Below are positions 35,099 to 44,632 of a stretch of 64,000 bases of DNA, piece by piece. How positions within the stretch are numbered: position 1 is the stretch's first letter; each line of letters starts with the position of its first letter. The translations under genes and the position numbers were made by a program. This DNA is from Parerythrobacter_A sp963838735 (GTDB taxonomy: Bacteria > Pseudomonadota > Alphaproteobacteria > Sphingomonadales > Sphingomonadaceae), in contig CAWISG010000002.1 of assembly GCA_963838735.1 (NCBI GenBank), positions 186,001-250,000 of the forward strand. Direction: 5' to 3'. Under the pieces are notes generated by a model, which was not told where the DNA came from, made no database searches, and was given only the letters and a program-made list of their open reading frames with translations.

Positions 35099-36508
35099 TC
35101 AACGGGGATACCGCGCCAGTAGCATGTGAAACGCCGCCCGCAGGCCATAGGCCGCTCCGCCTTTAGGCTGTCCTGGCTTGGCGAAGGGTCGCCATGCGAA
35201 GGTGTCGAAATGCGCCCAATCGATGCCGTCTGTCACGAATTTATCGAGGAAAAGGCCCGCCACGCTGGCACCGGCATAGGGGTTGCCATGCGCGTTGTTC
35301 ATGTCGGCGATGTCAGAGTTTAGCCATTCGCGGTATTCATCGGGCAGGGGCAGCCGCCACGGCGTATCGCCATGCGGTTCGCCTGCCGCGACGAGGTCGG
35401 CGGCGGTTTCGTCCCTGCGGCACATCAACGCGGGAAAGTCCGGCCCCAATGCCACGCGCGCCGCGCCGGTCAGCGTGGCAAAATCGATGATGAATTCGGG
35501 TTCGTCCTCGCTGGCGCGGGTCAGCGCGTCGCCAAGCACCAACCGCCCTTCGGCGTCGGTATTGCCGATTTCCACTGTCAGCCCCTGGCGCGATTGCAAC
35601 ACGTCGCCCGGACGAAAGGCGTTGGACGAAATGGCGTTTTCCACCGCCGGGATCAGCATGTGCAGCCGTACCGGCAGCTGTGCACCCATCACCAGATCAG
35701 CCAGGGCCAGCGCATGGGCCGCGCCGCCCATATCCTTTTTCATTAGCTTCATGCCGACCGCGCTTTTTACGTCCAGCCCGCCAGAATCAAAGCATACGCC
35801 CTTGCCGACGATGGCGATTTTCGGATCGGTCTCGCGGCCCCATTCGATGCGGATTAGACGCGGGGCGTGATGGCGTGCAGCCGCGCGACCGACGGCGTGG
35901 ATCATCGGATAGTCCCGTTCCAGCGCCTCGCCCTTCGTAACCTGTAACGTCGCACCGTGGCGTTTCGCGACATCTTCTGCCAGTCCCTCGATGGCGGCCG
36001 GTCCCATATCCTCGGCAGGCGTGTTCACCATATCGCGCACCAGATGCTCGGCACGCGCTTCCGCCATCGCGCGGTCGATCGCGTTGACTGCGCCGGTCAG
36101 CAGGATGCGCGGCCCCTTGGCGGTATCATCCTTCTTGTATCGGTCGAAACGGTACTGCGCCGTCTGCCATCCATGCACCGCAGCACCAGGTTCGCCCTGT
36201 GCAAGGCGATAGCTGCCCTCGGGCAACACTTCCGCCAGCCTAGCAAGGCACCACGGCGAGAGCGTATCGGTGTCCGCTACACCCGCCACCGCATACCAGC
36301 CATCGGGATCGTTCGGCCCCCCCGGCACAATGGCGGTCTGCCCCGCGCTGCCGTCGAACGTCTGCGCCGCCAGCGAAGCGGCCTGTCCGGTGGTCAACGA
36401 TTTTTTCCACGCATCGAACCCGTCGCCGGTTACGGTATGGATTGCGATGGCGGTCTGCCCGCGGTCGGGCTGAAGGAGTTCGGGAATGCGGCTGTTCTTG
36501 TTGCTCAT
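35099..36508 (-). CDS. Leucyl aminopeptidase family protein (M17)
   Basis: A 469-residue M17 metallopeptidase. The C-terminal domain carries VGKGVCFDSGG (metal and Lys/Asp region), MKKDMGGAA and the signature NTDAEGRLVLGDAL, followed by DFATLTGAARVALG. It cleaves N-terminal amino acids from peptides in the cytoplasm as a two-metal hexamer. It is divergent from map by about 97 bases and is followed by the SH3-domain gene. Confidence 0.93.
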   Translation of the reverse strand: MSNKNSRIPELLQPDRGQTAIAIHTVTGDGFDAWKKSLTTGQAASLAAQTFDGSAGQTAIVPGGPNDPDGWYAVAGVADTDTLSPWCLARLAEVLPEGSYRLAQGEPGAAVHGWQTAQYRFDRYKKDDTAKGPRILLTGAVNAIDRAMAEARAEHLVRDMVNTPAEDMGPAAIEGLAEDVAKRHGATLQVTKGEALERDYPMIHAVGRAAARHHAPRLIRIEWGRETDPKIAIVGKGVCFDSGGLDVKSAVGMKLMKKDMGGAAHALALADLVMGAQLPVRLHMLIPAVENAISSNAFRPGDVLQSRQGLTVEIGNTDAEGRLVLGDALTRASEDEPEFIIDFATLTGAARVALGPDFPALMCRRDETAADLVAAGEPHGDTPWRLPLPDEYREWLNSDIADMNNAHGNPYAGASVAGLFLDKFVTDGIDWAHFDTFAWRPFAKPGQPKGGAAYGLRAAFHMLLARYPR

Positions 36509-36605
36509 AGTGTCACCATAGCGTCATGCGGAGCTGCGTTGCACCCTGCTTTTGCACGCACTGGCACACTCGCAATTCTTCGCGCGGCAGGCTATATATC
36601 GGGGC

Positions 36606-37433
36606 ATGACACAATATCAGACCATTTCGGCGCAAGAGACCGTTATTCGCGACGGCACGATCAAGCTGCACGGCAGCGAAGGGTTTGACGGTATGCGCGC
36701 AGCAGGCAGGCTGGCAGCGAGCATACTGGATGACCTGACCGACTTTGTAGAGCCCGGTGTCACCACCGCGGAGATCGACGACCGCGTGCTAGGTCTGATG
36801 CAAGACGGCGGGGCGGTGCCCGCGACGATGGGCTATCGCGGCTATGCCCATGCCAGCTGTATTTCGATCAACCATGTCGTGTGTCACGGCATTCCCGGTC
36901 CCAAGGCGCTGAAGAGCGGCGATATCGTCAATATCGACGTGACCCCGCTGCTGGATGGCTGGCACGGCGATACCAGCCGCATGTTCCTGGTCGGCGATGT
37001 GCCGCTCAAGGCGCGGCGGTTGGTCGATGTGACTCATGAGTGCCTGATGGTCGGCATCGAGGCCGCGCAACCCGGGGCGCGGCTGGGCGATATCGGTGCG
37101 GCGATTGCGGCCCATGCGGGGCAGTTCCGCTATGGTGTGGTACGCGAGTTTTGCGGACATGGCGTGGGGCGCCTGTTTCATGATGCGCCCGAAGTGGTGC
37201 ATGCCGCCAAGGCAGGGACAGGGCCGGAGCTGCGGCCCGGCATGTTCTTTACCATCGAACCGATGATCAATCTTGGCAAGCCCTGGGTCAAGCTGTTGAA
37301 CGATGGCTGGACTGCCGTGACGCGCGACAAGTCGCTGAGTGCGCAGTTCGAGCATTCCATCGGCATTACCGAGACGGGCAACGAGATTTTCACGTTGAGC
37401 GAGCAAGGCCTGCACAAGCCGCCTTACGCGTGA
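36606..37433 (+). CDS. map: Methionine aminopeptidase type I
   Basis: A 275-residue M24A peptidase that removes the initiator methionine. Metal ligands are visible in VNIDVTPLLDGWHGDTSRMF (two Asp), CGHGVGRLFH (His), FFTIEPMI (Glu) and QFEHSIGIT (Glu). The ATG at 36606 gives MTQYQTI; the frame is open 18 codons further without family character. Its stop is four bases from the convergent ccmB stop. Confidence 0.94.
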   Translation: MTQYQTISAQETVIRDGTIKLHGSEGFDGMRAAGRLAASILDDLTDFVEPGVTTAEIDDRVLGLMQDGGAVPATMGYRGYAHASCISINHVVCHGIPGPKALKSGDIVNIDVTPLLDGWHGDTSRMFLVGDVPLKARRLVDVTHECLMVGIEAAQPGARLGDIGAAIAAHAGQFRYGVVREFCGHGVGRLFHDAPEVVHAAKAGTGPELRPGMFFTIEPMINLGKPWVKLLNDGWTAVTRDKSLSAQFEHSIGITETGNEIFTLSEQGLHKPPYA

Positions 37434-37437
37434 TCGG

Positions 37438-38094
37438 CTAGCTTTCCCGCGCCGCGCGCACAGCAGCGGAGCCTGCGAATGGCGCGCCAGCGACCAGCAC
37501 GAGGCTGACAGCTCCACACAGTGCCAGCGCGCCGTAATCCTGCCGCGTCAGGGCTCCGGCCCCGAAAATCAGGATCGGGCTCGCCAGCGGAATCAGCAAC
37601 AGGCCGGCCAGCGCCGTGCCGCCCCGTAATTTCGCTGTCAGCGTTGCAATCGTTACGCCGATTGCAGCCAGCCCGGGCGTCCCTGCCATCAGACCGAGCA
37701 ATACGAAGTGCAGCGTCGTCCCGTCGAGGCCGAGCAGCGCCGCCGCTGGAAATGCTGCGAACAGCAGGAACGGCGCAAAGGTCAGCCAATGTGCCAGCAA
37801 TCGCACCGTCAACGTTAGTTCGTCGGCTATTCCGCGCAGCGCAAGCTGGTCGAATACCCCCGCATCGAGATCTGGTGCAACCAACCGGTCGAGCGGCAGG
37901 ATCGCCGCCAGCAGCGCCGCGATCCAGATGATACCGCCGCCCGTCCTGCCGAGCAACGCCGCATCAGGTCCGACCGCAAAGGGGAACAGCATCGCAACGG
38001 CCAAGAAGAACAGGACGGGCAAGAAACTGCCGCCGCGACCGGGCATTAACCGGGCAAGGTCGCGTCTCAGCAAAAGAGCCGCCAGCCGTATCAT
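37438..38094 (-). CDS. ccmB: Heme exporter protein CcmB
   Basis: A 218-residue, six-helix membrane protein of the CcmB family, with the N-terminal LLRRDLARLM and the middle PDLDAGVFDQLAL motif. It pairs with the ATPase CcmA to drive cytochrome c maturation by releasing holo-CcmE from CcmC. It overlaps ccmA by four bases. ccmC, often next, is not here. Confidence 0.92.
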   Translation of the reverse strand: MIRLAALLLRRDLARLMPGRGGSFLPVLFFLAVAMLFPFAVGPDAALLGRTGGGIIWIAALLAAILPLDRLVAPDLDAGVFDQLALRGIADELTLTVRLLAHWLTFAPFLLFAAFPAAALLGLDGTTLHFVLLGLMAGTPGLAAIGVTIATLTAKLRGGTALAGLLLIPLASPILIFGAGALTRQDYGALALCGAVSLVLVAGAPFAGSAAVRAARES

Positions 38095-38669
38095 GGTACG
38101 TAATCTTCCAGCGCAATCAGCGCCGCGCTATCCAACGTCAGCGACTGGTGCGAGGCAACCACGGCAATGCCCCCTTGCACCCGGTGGTTTGCAACCAGCC
38201 GCTCGACCAGCGTGACCGCCGCGCCGTCCAGCCCGTTCAATGGCTCGTCCAGCAACCAGACAGGGCATCGCTGCGTCAATAACCGGACAAAGGCGGCGCG
38301 CTTGCGCTGTCCGGTGGAGAGGTAGCGAACCGGCACGTCTGCCAGTTCCCGCAATCCGAGCGCATCCAGCGCTTGACATGAAGCCCGATCCACTGCGCTC
38401 CAAAACGCCAGCGCCCTGGCAAGCGGCAATCGCTCGTCCAATGCAGGGTTTTCATCGATCAGGCCGACGCCGCCATTGCGCTCCACCGTCCCTGCAAACG
38501 GGCGCGACAATCCGGCGAGAACGCGGATCAGGCTGGATTTTCCGACACCATTGACGCCGTGCAGCAGCAGTGCGTCACCGGGCTGCAAGGTGCAGGAAAA
38601 ACCGCGCAGCAGCAGGCGTTCGCCGCGCCGGCAGGCTACGTCGCGCGCGATAAGGCTGCCCTCTTGCAT
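38091..38669 (-). CDS. ccmA: Heme exporter ATPase CcmA
   Basis: A 192-residue ABC ATPase. It has Walker A GVNGVGKSS, Q-loop region GLIDENPAL, the signature YLSTGQRKR, Walker B VWLLDEPLNGLD and the switch His in VVASHQSL. It energises CcmB in cytochrome c maturation. The ATG at 38669 (MQEGSLIARDVAC) fits the family; the longer frame crosses the divergent promoter region. Confidence 0.93.
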   Translation of the reverse strand: MQEGSLIARDVACRRGERLLLRGFSCTLQPGDALLLHGVNGVGKSSLIRVLAGLSRPFAGTVERNGGVGLIDENPALDERLPLARALAFWSAVDRASCQALDALGLRELADVPVRYLSTGQRKRAAFVRLLTQRCPVWLLDEPLNGLDGAAVTLVERLVANHRVQGGIAVVASHQSLTLDSAALIALEDYVP

Positions 38670-38723
38670 GACTGCGTCGGTTAGGCGAAACGTGTGATTG
38701 TAACAACAGAAAGACCGCGCACC

Positions 38724-39023
38724 ATGTCCGTATCCGAACTGACCGACGCCGAACGAGCTAGCCTGCTCGACGCGCACTCCGATTGGACCGCAAGCGCAGA
38801 TGGCAAGGCGATCCAGCGCACATTCGAGCACGGCGATTTTAGCGAGGCGTGGGGCTTCATGGCGCGTGTCGCGCTGCTGGCGCACGAACAGGACCACCAT
38901 CCCGAATGGTCGAACGTCTATTCCACCGTCGATATTACCCTGACCACGCACGATGCGGGCGACAATGGCGGGCTGTCGGCGCGCGATGCGAAAATGGCGA
39001 AGGCCATCGACGCACTGCGTTAG
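38724..39023 (+). CDS. 4a-hydroxytetrahydrobiopterin dehydratase
   Basis: A 99-residue PCD/DCoH protein. The active-site histidines are in EQDHHPEWSNVY (His58, His59), followed by VDITLTTHDAGGLSARD-like TTHDAGDNGGLSARD. It dehydrates 4a-carbinolamine pterins produced by aromatic amino acid hydroxylases, or acts as a dimerisation cofactor. The ATG at 38724 gives the usual short form. It is divergent from ccmA by 54 bases. Confidence 0.93.
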   Translation: MSVSELTDAERASLLDAHSDWTASADGKAIQRTFEHGDFSEAWGFMARVALLAHEQDHHPEWSNVYSTVDITLTTHDAGDNGGLSARDAKMAKAIDALR

Positions 39024-39026
39024 GTG

Positions 39027-39821
39027 TCAGAGCGAGCCGCGCTTCCGCATATCCTTGCGAACGCGGCCCGGCATCCACCGCGCGCCGAACCCCATGCGTT
39101 TCGCCGTCTTGCCGACCAGCCAATGCACCTTGTCGCCATGCACCGCGTTCCACGCTGCCTCGGCGACTTCGGAAACCGGTGTGATTTCCAGGCCGGCATC
39201 CACTACGCGGCTGCGGATGTCCGCATTCGCGCGTGCATTCATCGTATGCGACAATAGCGGCGTGTCGATGAAGGATGGGCAGAGCGAAGCAACCTTGATG
39301 CCATGTTTGGCCCATTCGCCATCGAGGCTTTCGGTCAGGCCACGCACCCCGAACTTGGTGGCGCTGTAGACGGAAGATGAAGGCGAACCATAGATTCCGG
39401 CGGCGCTGGCGGTATTGAGCAAACAGCTGCCCGGCGCGGTTTTCAATAAATAGGGAAATGCGGCCTGCGCGCCGAACAGCACGCCTTTCAAATTGACGTC
39501 GAGACAACGGGCAATCTCGTCCTCGCTGTTTTCGATAAGCGGCCCGCCCAGCGGAATGCCCGCGTTGTTGACCAGTGCGTCGATCCCGCCCGCCGCCGTG
39601 TCGAAAGCGGCCAAGGCCTTGTCCCATGCCGCCCTTTCACGCACGTCGAAGCGCTGCGTAAAACCATTGTCTGCGCCGATCATCCCGACCGTACCCGCCA
39701 TGCCCGCATCATCGACATCGCCAAGCCCGACGAACCAGCCACCCTGCGCGAACCGTTGCGCCACGGCGCGCCCGATACCGGAACCGCCACCGGTAATAAA
39801 AATCGATTTGCGTCGCGCCAT
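39027..39821 (-). CDS. Short-chain dehydrogenase (SDR)
   Basis: A 264-residue classical SDR. It has TGGGSGIGRA, NNAGIPLGG, NTASAAG with the catalytic Ser, and YSATKFG (Tyr and Lys). The C-terminal CPSFIDTPLL loop and the long basic tail are common in uncharacterised SDR families of sphingomonads. The substrate is not known. It lies convergent to the pterin dehydratase stop (three bases) and 45 bases downstream of the S9 peptidase gene. Confidence 0.85.
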   Translation of the reverse strand: MARRKSIFITGGGSGIGRAVAQRFAQGGWFVGLGDVDDAGMAGTVGMIGADNGFTQRFDVRERAAWDKALAAFDTAAGGIDALVNNAGIPLGGPLIENSEDEIARCLDVNLKGVLFGAQAAFPYLLKTAPGSCLLNTASAAGIYGSPSSSVYSATKFGVRGLTESLDGEWAKHGIKVASLCPSFIDTPLLSHTMNARANADIRSRVVDAGLEITPVSEVAEAAWNAVHGDKVHWLVGKTAKRMGFGARWMPGRVRKDMRKRGSL

Positions 39822-39866
39822 GCCGCTCTCCTTCAACCCAGGCGTAGCGCGACCCATCGCCTGGCG

Positions 39867-41978
39867 CTAGCCGCCCATTGCGTCGGCCAGACCCCGGACA
39901 TGCTCCTCGCCTTCGACGATCTGCGCTGTCGAACCCGTCACCGTATCGCCAATCGGTTCGGCCCTTCCGCCAAGACAGGTGGCGAGAAAGTTCTCGGCAA
40001 CCGCATTGAAGGCAATATTGTTGGCAGGCTTGGCAAAGCCGTGGCCTTCGTCGGGGAACAGCACATATGTGACGGGAATGCCCGCCGCCTGCATTGCAGT
40101 CACGATCTGGTCGCTCTCCGCCTGCTTCACGCGCGGATCATTGGCACCTTGACCAATCAGCAGCGGCTTGGTGATCTTGTCTGCTGAATACAGCGGGCTG
40201 GCCTTTTTCAGGGCCGCTAGTCCCTCTTGCGTGCGCGGATCGCCCATCCGCTCATGGAACTGCGCGATCAACGGTTCCCAGTAAGGCGGGATCGTTTCAA
40301 GCAGCGTTTCTAGGTTGGATGGCCCGACGATATCGACCCCGCACGCAAACTTTTCCGGTGTGAAGGCGAGGCCCGCCAACGTGGCATATCCGCCGTAGGA
40401 GCCGCCCATGATGGCGACGCTGTCGTCCGAGGTGATCCCTTCCGCCACGGCCCAGTCGACCGCGTCGATCAGGTCGTCGTGCATCTTCAGGCCCCACTGC
40501 TTGTCGCCGGCCGTAATGAAATTCTTGCCAAAGCCGGTGGATCCACGGAAGTTGACGCTAAGCACGGCATAGCCGCGATTGGCGAGCCATTGGTGAGCGC
40601 GGTCATAACCGTAATCATCGCGCGCCCACGGCCCGCCATGCACCACCAGCACCATCGGCACGGCTTCGTCCGGTACGCCATCGCCATCGGCATCGCTGCC
40701 GGGCGGCAGGGTGAGATAGGACGGCAGCACCAGTCCGTCGCGTGCAGTAATTTCGCGGGTGTGCATCGGTTGCAGCGGCGCGCCCACCAGTTCGGGGCGC
40801 GTGGTGTAAAAATCGGTCAGCGTCTGCGCGTCGCGATCATAGATATAGGTTTTCGATGGTGCGGTAACGGGATCGTTCCACACGATCCATTTCGTATCGT
40901 CTTCGGTGCGCGATTGAACGCCGAATTCGCCCTCCAGCTTGGTATCGAGCCAGTCGAGCGAGGCTTTCACGTCGGGGTCGGTCGCGGTCCATTCGGTCTT
41001 CAGGTAATTGAACGAATAGGCTTCGATCTCGCCGGTTTTTGGATCGGTCATCGCGCCGCCGATATCGGCTTTGTCGTTCGAGGCGATAACGGTCTTTTCA
41101 CCCGTCGCCACATCCTGTGCGATCAGGGCGGCTGTGTTCCGGCCCCGGCTGTCGATCCAGTACATCGTCTTGCCGTCGGTGGTGAAACCGGCGGGCTGCG
41201 TCGTCAGCGAGTCCGCCAGTTCGGTGCTTTCGCCGGCCTCGTCCGCTATGACGCCATCGGTAATCGTGAAAAAGTCCATGCCGCCCGCCGCGTTGGGCCG
41301 CACAGCCATGCGCAGATCCAGATTGTCGTCTGCTAGGAACCCGGCATAGGCATCGTTCTGCAACACCATCGTCAGTTCGCCGGTGTTGAGATCGAGCAGA
41401 TAGGGGTCATGGAAACGCGCATCGCGATTGTTCAGCCCGACCAGCATCGCATCCCGCTTTGTTTCCGAGGTCGCGATAATATCGACGCGCGTATCCTCGA
41501 AATCGGTCAGCGTGCGTTCCGCACCGCTGGCGATATCGACGCCGTAGAGCAGGAAATTTTCATCGCCACCCTTGTCTTGGATATAAAGCAGGCTGCGCGA
41601 ATCCGGCGCCCAGAAATACTGGCGGATGGGGCGATCGGTTGCCTTGGTCATAACCTTGGCGGCATCGGGATCATCGACGGGTGCGATCCAGACGTTCAGC
41701 ACATCGTTATCGGGGGCAAGCCAGCTGAGCCATTTGCCGTCCGGGCTAAGATTGCCGGATGCGCGGGTGGGATTGCCGAACAGCGCATCGCGCGGGATCA
41801 GGGGGATGGTGGCCAGAGGGACGGATGTTGGCGTAGTCATTGGAACAGGGGTCTCCGCTTGGATCTGGGCTATTGTCGATTGGGGAAGCGCTAGCGCGAG
41901 CGCGAGTGCCAGTGCGGGGGCGGCGGCTCCGGCAAAGAGCGAAAGAGCGGGACGGCGGCGATCGGCAGGTGCAAACAT
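39867..41978 (-). CDS. S9 family (prolyl oligopeptidase-like) exported peptidase
   Basis: A 703-residue peptidase: a signal peptide with an Ala-Leu dipeptide run, an N-terminal beta-propeller (about 50-440), and a C-terminal alpha/beta hydrolase. The nucleophile Ser is in GGSYGGYA, with VVHGGPWARD before it and the catalytic His in DEGHGF; the Asp is in QGANDPRVKQ. It likely cleaves dipeptides or oligopeptides in the periplasm or on the cell surface. The ATG at 41978 has AAGGAG seven bases upstream; a longer frame exists but lacks support. Confidence 0.92.
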   Translation of the reverse strand: MFAPADRRRPALSLFAGAAAPALALALALALPQSTIAQIQAETPVPMTTPTSVPLATIPLIPRDALFGNPTRASGNLSPDGKWLSWLAPDNDVLNVWIAPVDDPDAAKVMTKATDRPIRQYFWAPDSRSLLYIQDKGGDENFLLYGVDIASGAERTLTDFEDTRVDIIATSETKRDAMLVGLNNRDARFHDPYLLDLNTGELTMVLQNDAYAGFLADDNLDLRMAVRPNAAGGMDFFTITDGVIADEAGESTELADSLTTQPAGFTTDGKTMYWIDSRGRNTAALIAQDVATGEKTVIASNDKADIGGAMTDPKTGEIEAYSFNYLKTEWTATDPDVKASLDWLDTKLEGEFGVQSRTEDDTKWIVWNDPVTAPSKTYIYDRDAQTLTDFYTTRPELVGAPLQPMHTREITARDGLVLPSYLTLPPGSDADGDGVPDEAVPMVLVVHGGPWARDDYGYDRAHQWLANRGYAVLSVNFRGSTGFGKNFITAGDKQWGLKMHDDLIDAVDWAVAEGITSDDSVAIMGGSYGGYATLAGLAFTPEKFACGVDIVGPSNLETLLETIPPYWEPLIAQFHERMGDPRTQEGLAALKKASPLYSADKITKPLLIGQGANDPRVKQAESDQIVTAMQAAGIPVTYVLFPDEGHGFAKPANNIAFNAVAENFLATCLGGRAEPIGDTVTGSTAQIVEGEEHVRGLADAMGG

Positions 41979-42069
41979 CGGACGACTCCTTGTTGGACGG
42001 CGGTATCTTACCGTGGTCATGTGCGCCGCGCAAAACATCGCAAGCTCGACCGACTGCCCAAAGGTGTCG

Positions 42070-42687
42070 TCAAAGCGCGGGATTGTCGTAGCAATGCCAG
42101 GTAAAGACCGCCAGCGCGCCGCGATGGGGTCGCCAGGGTTCGGACAGGGCGCGGGTCGCCTTCTCGTCGGGCCGTTCGGGCAAGCCCAGTATCCTGCCGA
42201 TACCGGCCATCACAGCAAGGTCGCCTGCTGGCCAGATATCGGGCCGTCCTTCGGCAAACAGCAGGTAAATTTCCGCCGACCAGCGTCCGATACCCTTGAT
42301 GCGGGTAAGTTGGGCGATAGCTTCTTCGTCATCTTCGGACAGGTGATCGATATCGAGTTCGCCATCGACAACCAGCTGGCACAGCGAGCGGGCGTAGCCC
42401 TGCTTTTGCCGCGACAGGCCGCAGGCGCGAAGCGTGTCGAAATCACGCGACAGCAGCGCATCGGGTGCCAGTTCCTCGCCCAGTTCGGCTACCAGCTTGG
42501 CGACCACCGAGCGTGCGGCTGCGACGGAAACCTGCTGGCCTACAATGATGTGAAGCAGCGTACGATAGCCCGGCTCGCGGTGGCGCGGTTCGGGATAGCC
42601 ACATGTGCCGAGTGCGGCGGCGACCTTCGGCTCCAAACCGGCCACCGTGTCGATCCCCGCACGTAGCTGTTGTTTATCAAGTCCCAT
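42070..42687 (-). CDS. DNA-3-methyladenine glycosylase (AlkA-like)
   Basis: A 205-residue HhH-GPD DNA glycosylase. It has the helix-hairpin-helix LTRIKGIGRWSAEIYLL and the catalytic Asp in PAGDLAVMAG. It excises alkylated purines in base excision repair. It is short, lacking the N-terminal TATA-box-like domain of E. coli AlkA, as in many AlkA homologues. The ATG at 42687 has GGAG upstream. It is divergent from the ferredoxin gene. Confidence 0.88.
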   Translation of the reverse strand: MGLDKQQLRAGIDTVAGLEPKVAAALGTCGYPEPRHREPGYRTLLHIIVGQQVSVAAARSVVAKLVAELGEELAPDALLSRDFDTLRACGLSRQKQGYARSLCQLVVDGELDIDHLSEDDEEAIAQLTRIKGIGRWSAEIYLLFAEGRPDIWPAGDLAVMAGIGRILGLPERPDEKATRALSEPWRPHRGALAVFTWHCYDNPAL

Positions 42688-42787
42688 CCACGCTCCCCCA
42701 CCTTGCAAAACCCGTGCCGCTGCCATAGCGACCCGCCCAACCGCACCAGATAAAATTGCGTTAGACAGAATTGCGAGCCAGACCACC

Positions 42788-43105
42788 ATGCCAAAACTGA
42801 TTGTCGTCAACCGCGAAGGCGAAGAAAGCGAAATCGACGTCGCATCCGGCCTGACGGTCATGGAAGCCATCCGCGACAACGGGTTCGACGAATTGCTGGC
42901 CCTATGCGGCGGATGCTGTTCGTGCGCGACGTGCCACATCACCGTCGATCCGGCTTTCACCGCGAAGATGCCTGCGCTTGGCGAGGACGAGGACGACCTG
43001 CTGGAAAGCAGCGACCACCGCACCGAAAACTCGCGCCTGTCCTGCCAGATACCGTTCACCGACGACCTCGACGGGCTGAGGGTGGTCATCGCACCGGAAG
43101 ACTGA
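42788..43105 (+). CDS. 2Fe-2S ferredoxin (adrenodoxin type)
   Basis: A 105-residue ferredoxin with the CX5CX2C cluster motif in CGGCCSCATC and the fourth Cys in RLSCQIPF. The pattern matches adrenodoxin-type ferredoxins that feed cytochrome P450s or Fe-S cluster assembly. It is followed 34 bases later by cysteine synthase; a redox partner is not in the window. Confidence 0.92.
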   Translation: MPKLIVVNREGEESEIDVASGLTVMEAIRDNGFDELLALCGGCCSCATCHITVDPAFTAKMPALGEDEDDLLESSDHRTENSRLSCQIPFTDDLDGLRVVIAPED

Positions 43106-43139
43106 TGCGCAGGCGCGATGCCATCATAGCGTGGCCCCG

Positions 43140-44162
43140 ATGATTACCGCACATTCGCTCGACCTGATCGGAAACACCCCGCTCGTCCGCCTGGCCGGAC
43201 CAAGCGTGGCGGCGGGTTGCGATATTTACGGCAAGTGCGAGTTCGCCAATCCGGGCGGGTCGGTGAAGGACCGCGCCGCGCTGACCATCATCCGCGATGC
43301 CGAACAGCGCGGCGATCTGACCGCCGGTGGTACGGTGGTTGAAGGGACGGCAGGCAATACCGGCATCGGCATCGCACTGGTTTGCAATGCGCTGGGCTAT
43401 CGTACCATCATCGTGATGCCCGATAACCAGAGCCGCGAGAAGATGGACACGCTGCGCGCGCTTGGCGCTGAGCTAGTGCTGGTGCCGCCGACCAGGTTTT
43501 CCGATGCCAACCATTTCGTCCATACCTCGCGCCGGCTGGCGGAGGAAACACCGGGCGCGGTGTGGGCAAACCAGTTCGACAACACCGCTAACCGCAAGGC
43601 GCATATCGACGGCACGGCGGTGGAGCTTTGGGACCAGTTGGACGGCAGGATAGATGGGTTCACTTGCGCGGCGGGCACTGGCGGGACTATCGCGGGCGTC
43701 GGCATGGGCCTGAAAGAACGCGACGAAACCGTCCGTATCGCGCTGACCGATCCGCACGGCGCGGCCCTGTATAATTATTACGCGCATGGTGAACTGGAGG
43801 CGGAGGGGTCTTCGGTTGCCGAGGGCATCGGGCAGGGGCGCATCACCGCCAATCTGGAAGGTGCACCTATCGAAGCGCAATATCGCGTTTCGGACGAGGC
43901 AGGGCTGGGCTGGGTCGCGCGGTTGCTGCGCGAGGAAGGGCTGTGCCTTGGCCTGTCCAGCGGAATAAATGTGGCGGGGGCCGTGATGCTGGGCAAGAGC
44001 CTGGTGGCGGATGGCCGCGCGCATTCGCGCGTTGCCACGATCCTGTGCGACAGCGGCTTTCGCTATCTCTCGACGTTGTATAACGCGGACTGGCTGCGCG
44101 CCAACGATTTGCCGGTGTTCGACTGGCTCGATAGCACCTCTGGTACCGGACCGCAGACGTAG
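43140..44162 (+). CDS. cysK: Cysteine synthase (O-acetylserine sulfhydrylase)
   Basis: A 340-residue fold-type II PLP enzyme. The PLP Lys is in NPGGSVKDRAA, the substrate loop in EGTAGNTGIG, and the phosphate-binding loop in AAGTGGTIAG. It makes cysteine from O-acetylserine and sulfide. The chosen ATG at 43140 gives MITAHSLDLIGNTPLVR; the GTG at 43131 would add three residues. Confidence 0.92.
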   Translation: MITAHSLDLIGNTPLVRLAGPSVAAGCDIYGKCEFANPGGSVKDRAALTIIRDAEQRGDLTAGGTVVEGTAGNTGIGIALVCNALGYRTIIVMPDNQSREKMDTLRALGAELVLVPPTRFSDANHFVHTSRRLAEETPGAVWANQFDNTANRKAHIDGTAVELWDQLDGRIDGFTCAAGTGGTIAGVGMGLKERDETVRIALTDPHGAALYNYYAHGELEAEGSSVAEGIGQGRITANLEGAPIEAQYRVSDEAGLGWVARLLREEGLCLGLSSGINVAGAVMLGKSLVADGRAHSRVATILCDSGFRYLSTLYNADWLRANDLPVFDWLDSTSGTGPQT

Positions 44163-44203
44163 CCGGTTATTGACATGACGGACTAGCGGCTTAGCCTTGG
44201 GTC

Positions 44204-44632
44204 ATGGCGAACGGTTTTCTCGATCATGTCCGTATCAATACGCTGCGCCCCTCGCGCCTCGACCCGACGGACAGTGTCGGACGCGACGGGCCCGACGGCC
44301 CTTATGACGACGCGCAGAATGCGCCGTATTCGATCAAATCCTACACCGTCCACCGTTTGCAGGTCGGCCTGTCGGGCCTTGTCGGTGTGGTGGTGATTAT
44401 CGCGCTCGCCGATACGATCCTCAGCCGTGCCGACCAGAGCGAAGCCAGCGCTGTGCCGGAGGCAGCGGCTACGGTTCAGGTGGACGCCAGCCCGGTGCCG
44501 CAAAACGATCCCCTCGCGGAAGCAGGCGTGGTTCCGGCCTCGCCAGCCCCGACCGAGACTGCGAGCGCGACACAGGCTCTGCCGCCGCCTTCTGGCACGT
44601 CAGCAACCAGACCGGGCAATGCGCCCAACTAA
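44204..44632 (+). CDS. Hypothetical bitopic membrane protein
   Basis: A 142-residue protein with an N-terminal cytoplasmic segment, one membrane helix (QVGLSGLVGVVVIIALADTIL) and a Pro/Ala/Ser-rich periplasmic tail. It is not recognised. Its 3' end overlaps the start of the following lipoprotein gene by 14 bases, so the two are probably made together. Confidence 0.72.
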   Translation: MANGFLDHVRINTLRPSRLDPTDSVGRDGPDGPYDDAQNAPYSIKSYTVHRLQVGLSGLVGVVVIIALADTILSRADQSEASAVPEAAATVQVDASPVPQNDPLAEAGVVPASPAPTETASATQALPPPSGTSATRPGNAPN

